Shown here: positions 4,689 to 6,360 of the stretch, in pieces
How positions within the stretch are numbered: position 1 is the first letter of the stretch
Layout: each line of letters begins with the position of its first letter
Assembly: GCA_021800645.1 (NCBI GenBank)
Contig: JAJYYT010000122.1
Location: 1 to 6,360 of the forward strand
DNA from: Actinomycetes bacterium
Lineage (GTDB): Bacteria > Actinomycetota > Acidimicrobiia > Acidimicrobiales > RAAP-2
Length of the DNA stretch: 6,360 nt
Direction of reading: 5' to 3'
Notes under the pieces: generated by a model
Told to the model about the DNA's origin: nothing
What the model saw: only the letters and a program-made list of their open reading frames with translations
The model's database searches: none
Program-made: the position numbers and the translations under genes

Positions 4689-5839
4689 CCGAGCTCGGCG
4701 TCTACGTCCACGTGCCGTTCTGCCGGCACCGCTGCGACTACTGCGCCTTCGCCACCTACACCGACCGGGACCCGCTGATGGGCCGCTACGTCGCGAGCTG
4801 CGCCGAGGAGCTGGGGCGCGCGGTGAACTCTGGGCAGCTCCCGGCGGCGACCAGCGTGTTCTTCGGGGGCGGCACTCCTTCACGCCTGCCTCCGGCATGG
4901 CTCGCGCGGATCCTGGCTGCGATCCCGCGCGCCCCCGGCGCCGAGGTGACGGTCGAGTGCAACCCTGAGGACGCGTCGGGCGAGCGGTTGGCCGCGTACC
5001 GGGAGGCAGGCGTCACGCGGATGTCCTTCGGCGTCCAGTCGACCGTTCCCCACGTGCTCGCTGCGCTCGGGCGGCGTCACTCGCCCGAGTCGGTGCCAAA
5101 GGCGGTCGAGGCGGCCGCGTCGGCAGGCTTCGCTCGGGTGAACGTCGACCTCATCTACGGGGCCGTGGGCGAGAGCGACGACGACTGGGCACGGACCCTC
5201 GACGACATCCTCTCGTTGCCCCACCCGCCGGGACACGTGAGCGCCTACGCGCTCACGGTCGAGCCGGGGACGCCGCTCTCGCGGGACACGGCTCGCCACC
5301 CCGACGACGACGTTCAGGCAACGCGCTACGAGCTCACCGACGCCAGGCTGGCCGCAGCCGGGTACCGTTGGGAGGAGGTGTCCAACTGGGCGCTCCCGGG
5401 CCACGGGTGCCGCCACAACCAGCTGTACTGGCGACAGGGGGACTACCTCGGCATCGGCGCCGCGGCCCACTCCCACCGCAGCGGTCGTTCCTTCGGGCGG
5501 CGGTGGTGGAACGTGCGGACGCCCGAGCGGTATGTGGAGGCCCTCGCGCAGGGGCGCTCGCCGGTGGCGGGCGAGGAGCTGGTCGAAGGGGAGCGCCGCG
5601 AGCTCGAGCGGCTGATGCTCTCGCTGCGCACCCCCGCGGGGGTGCCGGACGTGGCGCTCCCCGACGTCGAGGAGCTCGACGGGCTGGTCGTGCGCGACAA
5701 GGGGCGCGCGGTGCTCACCGTGCGAGGGCGACTGCTCGCCAACGCGGTCTCCTCTCTGCTCTGTAGCACGCATGCCGGTGCGCCGTCGGAGACGGCGCCG
5801 GGGCGGGGAGTCGCCGCCCGGTATCCTGCCCTCCCATGA
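4685..5839 (+). CDS. hemW: Radical SAM heme chaperone HemW
   Basis: HemW is a cytoplasmic radical-SAM-fold protein that binds heme and is thought to deliver it to apoproteins. It was formerly annotated as oxygen-independent coproporphyrinogen oxidase. The [4Fe-4S] motif is CRHRCDYC (Cys13, Cys17, Cys20), followed by AF, the CxxxCxxCxF pattern of HemW; true HemN has a further Cys there. Other family marks: [11 protein letters not shown] (59-69), ECNPED (91-96), SFGVQS (114-119), NVDLIYG (153-159), [11 protein letters not shown] (188-198), [15 protein letters not shown] with the HNxxYW element (235-249) and [10 protein letters not shown] (254-263). Conserved sequence ends near residue 358; the last 26 or so residues ([13 protein letters not shown] and onward) look non-conserved and run to the glyS overlap. 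The GTG start lies in a GTGA junction with recO with no Shine-Dalgarno sequence, implying coupling. The 384-residue length is normal. Confidence 0.94.
   Translation: MTELGVYVHVPFCRHRCDYCAFATYTDRDPLMGRYVASCAEELGRAVNSGQLPAATSVFFGGGTPSRLPPAWLARILAAIPRAPGAEVTVECNPEDASGERLAAYREAGVTRMSFGVQSTVPHVLAALGRRHSPESVPKAVEAAASAGFARVNVDLIYGAVGESDDDWARTLDDILSLPHPPGHVSAYALTVEPGTPLSRDTARHPDDDVQATRYELTDARLAAAGYRWEEVSNWALPGHGCRHNQLYWRQGDYLGIGAAAHSHRSGRSFGRRWWNVRTPERYVEALAQGRSPVAGEELVEGERRELERLMLSLRTPAGVPDVALPDVEELDGLVVRDKGRAVLTVRGRLLANAVSSLLCSTHAGAPSETAPGRGVAARYPALP
5780..5798 (+). other. Perfect 8-bp hairpin in the hemW 3' end before glyS
   Basis: GCGCCGTC (5780-5787) pairs exactly with GACGGCGC (5791-5798) around GGA. 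It lies within the non-conserved tail of hemW, about 40 bases before the glyS start, and has no T-run after it. It could slow or partly end transcription of the upstream operon ahead of the candidate glyS promoter, but no function is shown. Confidence 0.4.
5822..5827 (+). promoter_or_regulatory. Candidate -10 element for a leaderless glyS transcript
   Basis: TATCCT lies eight bases before the ATG at 5836, and the bases between (GCCCTCCC) are pyrimidine-rich with no Shine-Dalgarno sequence. This is the classic layout of an actinobacterial leaderless start, where transcription begins at or next to the ATG. A -35 element is not recognisable. Confidence 0.45.
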
Positions 5840-6360
5840 CCGCGGAGATGGAAGCCCCCGGCACGCCCGCGCCGACGTCAGGCGACCTCATGGACAAGGT
5901 CGTGAGCCTGTGCAAGCGCCGAGGCTTCATCTTCCAGTCCGCGGAGATCTACGGCGGCTTCCGCTCGACCTACGACTACGGACCGCTCGGCGTGAACATG
6001 CTGCGCAACGTGAAGAACGCGTGGTGGCGGTCGATGGTCCAGCTGCGCGACGACGTCGTCGGCATCGACGCGGCGATCCTCTCGCCGCCGATCGTCTGGG
6101 AGGTGTCCGGTCACCTCCACAATTTCACGGACCCACTCGTCGACTGCCGCAATTGCCACAGCCGCTGGCGCGCGGACAAGCTCACCGGGCCTTGCCCGAA
6201 CTGCGGTTCGACCGACTTCACCGAGGCGCGTCCGTTCAACCTCATGTTCAAGACGCACGCCGGGCCAGTCGAAGACGAGGGGACGGTCGCCTACCTGCGG
6301 CCGGAGACCGCGCAAGGGATGTTCATCAACTTCGCGAACGTCCTGCAGACCACCCGCAAG
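5836..6360 (+). CDS. glyS: Glycyl-tRNA synthetase, alpha2 type (3' end outside window)
   Basis: This class II aminoacyl-tRNA synthetase charges tRNA-Gly with glycine in the cytoplasm. The window holds 175 codons, open to the last base. The sequence is the dimeric (eukaryote/actinobacteria-like) form, not the alpha2-beta2 form. It has [20 protein letters not shown] (21-40), [20 protein letters not shown] (44-63, motif 1 region), [20 protein letters not shown] (83-102) and a Cys4 zinc-ribbon insert (Cys104, Cys107, Cys120, Cys123). [11 protein letters not shown] (134-144) and [14 protein letters not shown] (153-166), the start of motif 2 with the ATP-contacting Arg, follow. The ATG at 5836 overlaps the hemW stop (ATGA). 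Alternatives are Met5 and Met19; the first 15 residues are Ala/Pro/Thr-rich and not conserved, but the -10-like TATCCT just upstream favours 5836. The bacterial alpha2 enzyme is named glyS or glyQS depending on the database. Confidence 0.95.
   Translation, partial: MTAEMEAPGTPAPTSGDLMDKVVSLCKRRGFIFQSAEIYGGFRSTYDYGPLGVNMLRNVKNAWWRSMVQLRDDVVGIDAAILSPPIVWEVSGHLHNFTDPLVDCRNCHSRWRADKLTGPCPNCGSTDFTEARPFNLMFKTHAGPVEDEGTVAYLRPETAQGMFINFANVLQTTRK

Noticed and set aside
3228..4898. 556-residue open frame on the minus strand
   Set aside because: Antisense to the uppS-like gene, recO and hemW, all clear real genes; the composition is shadow-like with no family resemblance.
4880..5773. 297-residue open frame on the minus strand
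   Set aside because: Complement of the hemW coding frame; His/Arg/Pro-rich with no motifs.

Overview
The window is gene-dense, very GC-rich DNA with strong G/C preference at codon third positions, frequent GTG starts and many 1-4 base gene overlaps. The gene set (FtsE/FtsX, a short SSB, a cis-prenyltransferase-like gene next to recO, hemW, and an alpha2-type glycyl-tRNA synthetase) points to chromosomal DNA of an actinomycete. I would guess Acidimicrobiia or a relative, but the class is inferred from layout and protein style and was not tested. I see no mobile element, CRISPR array or RNA gene. No gene-free stretch exceeds about 140 bases.

Left part (1-2587, + strand): the 3' portion of ftsE (its start lies before the window) overlaps ftsX by one base, forming the cell-division ABC module. 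A 138-base, potentially highly structured gap follows, then a short single-stranded DNA-binding protein gene, then a small unrecognised gene that looks split between two frames at a run of seven C. smpB, which often follows ftsX in Actinomycetota, is not here.

Middle (2539-2943, - strand): msrB, a methionine sulfoxide reductase B, is convergent with and overlaps the tail of the small gene. It is divergent from the right-hand operon across a 130-base gap that holds candidate promoters and a G-quadruplex-type motif.

Right part (3074-6360, + strand): five genes are chained by four consecutive 4-base start/stop overlaps. They are a degenerate undecaprenyl diphosphate synthase homologue, a small two-helix membrane protein, recO, hemW and glyS (cut off by the window end). 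A uppS-type gene beside recO and near glyS is a familiar actinobacterial arrangement, but this copy has lost the catalytic Asp and most diphosphate-binding residues while keeping the C-terminal RxG motif.

The most interesting hypothesis is that this protein is a non-catalytic cis-prenyltransferase subunit, analogous to eukaryotic NgBR/Nus1. Other points of interest are an in-frame 33-bp triplicate in a C-terminal extension of FtsE, the split small gene, the structured leader before ssb, and leaderless-type start signals at the uppS-like gene and glyS.
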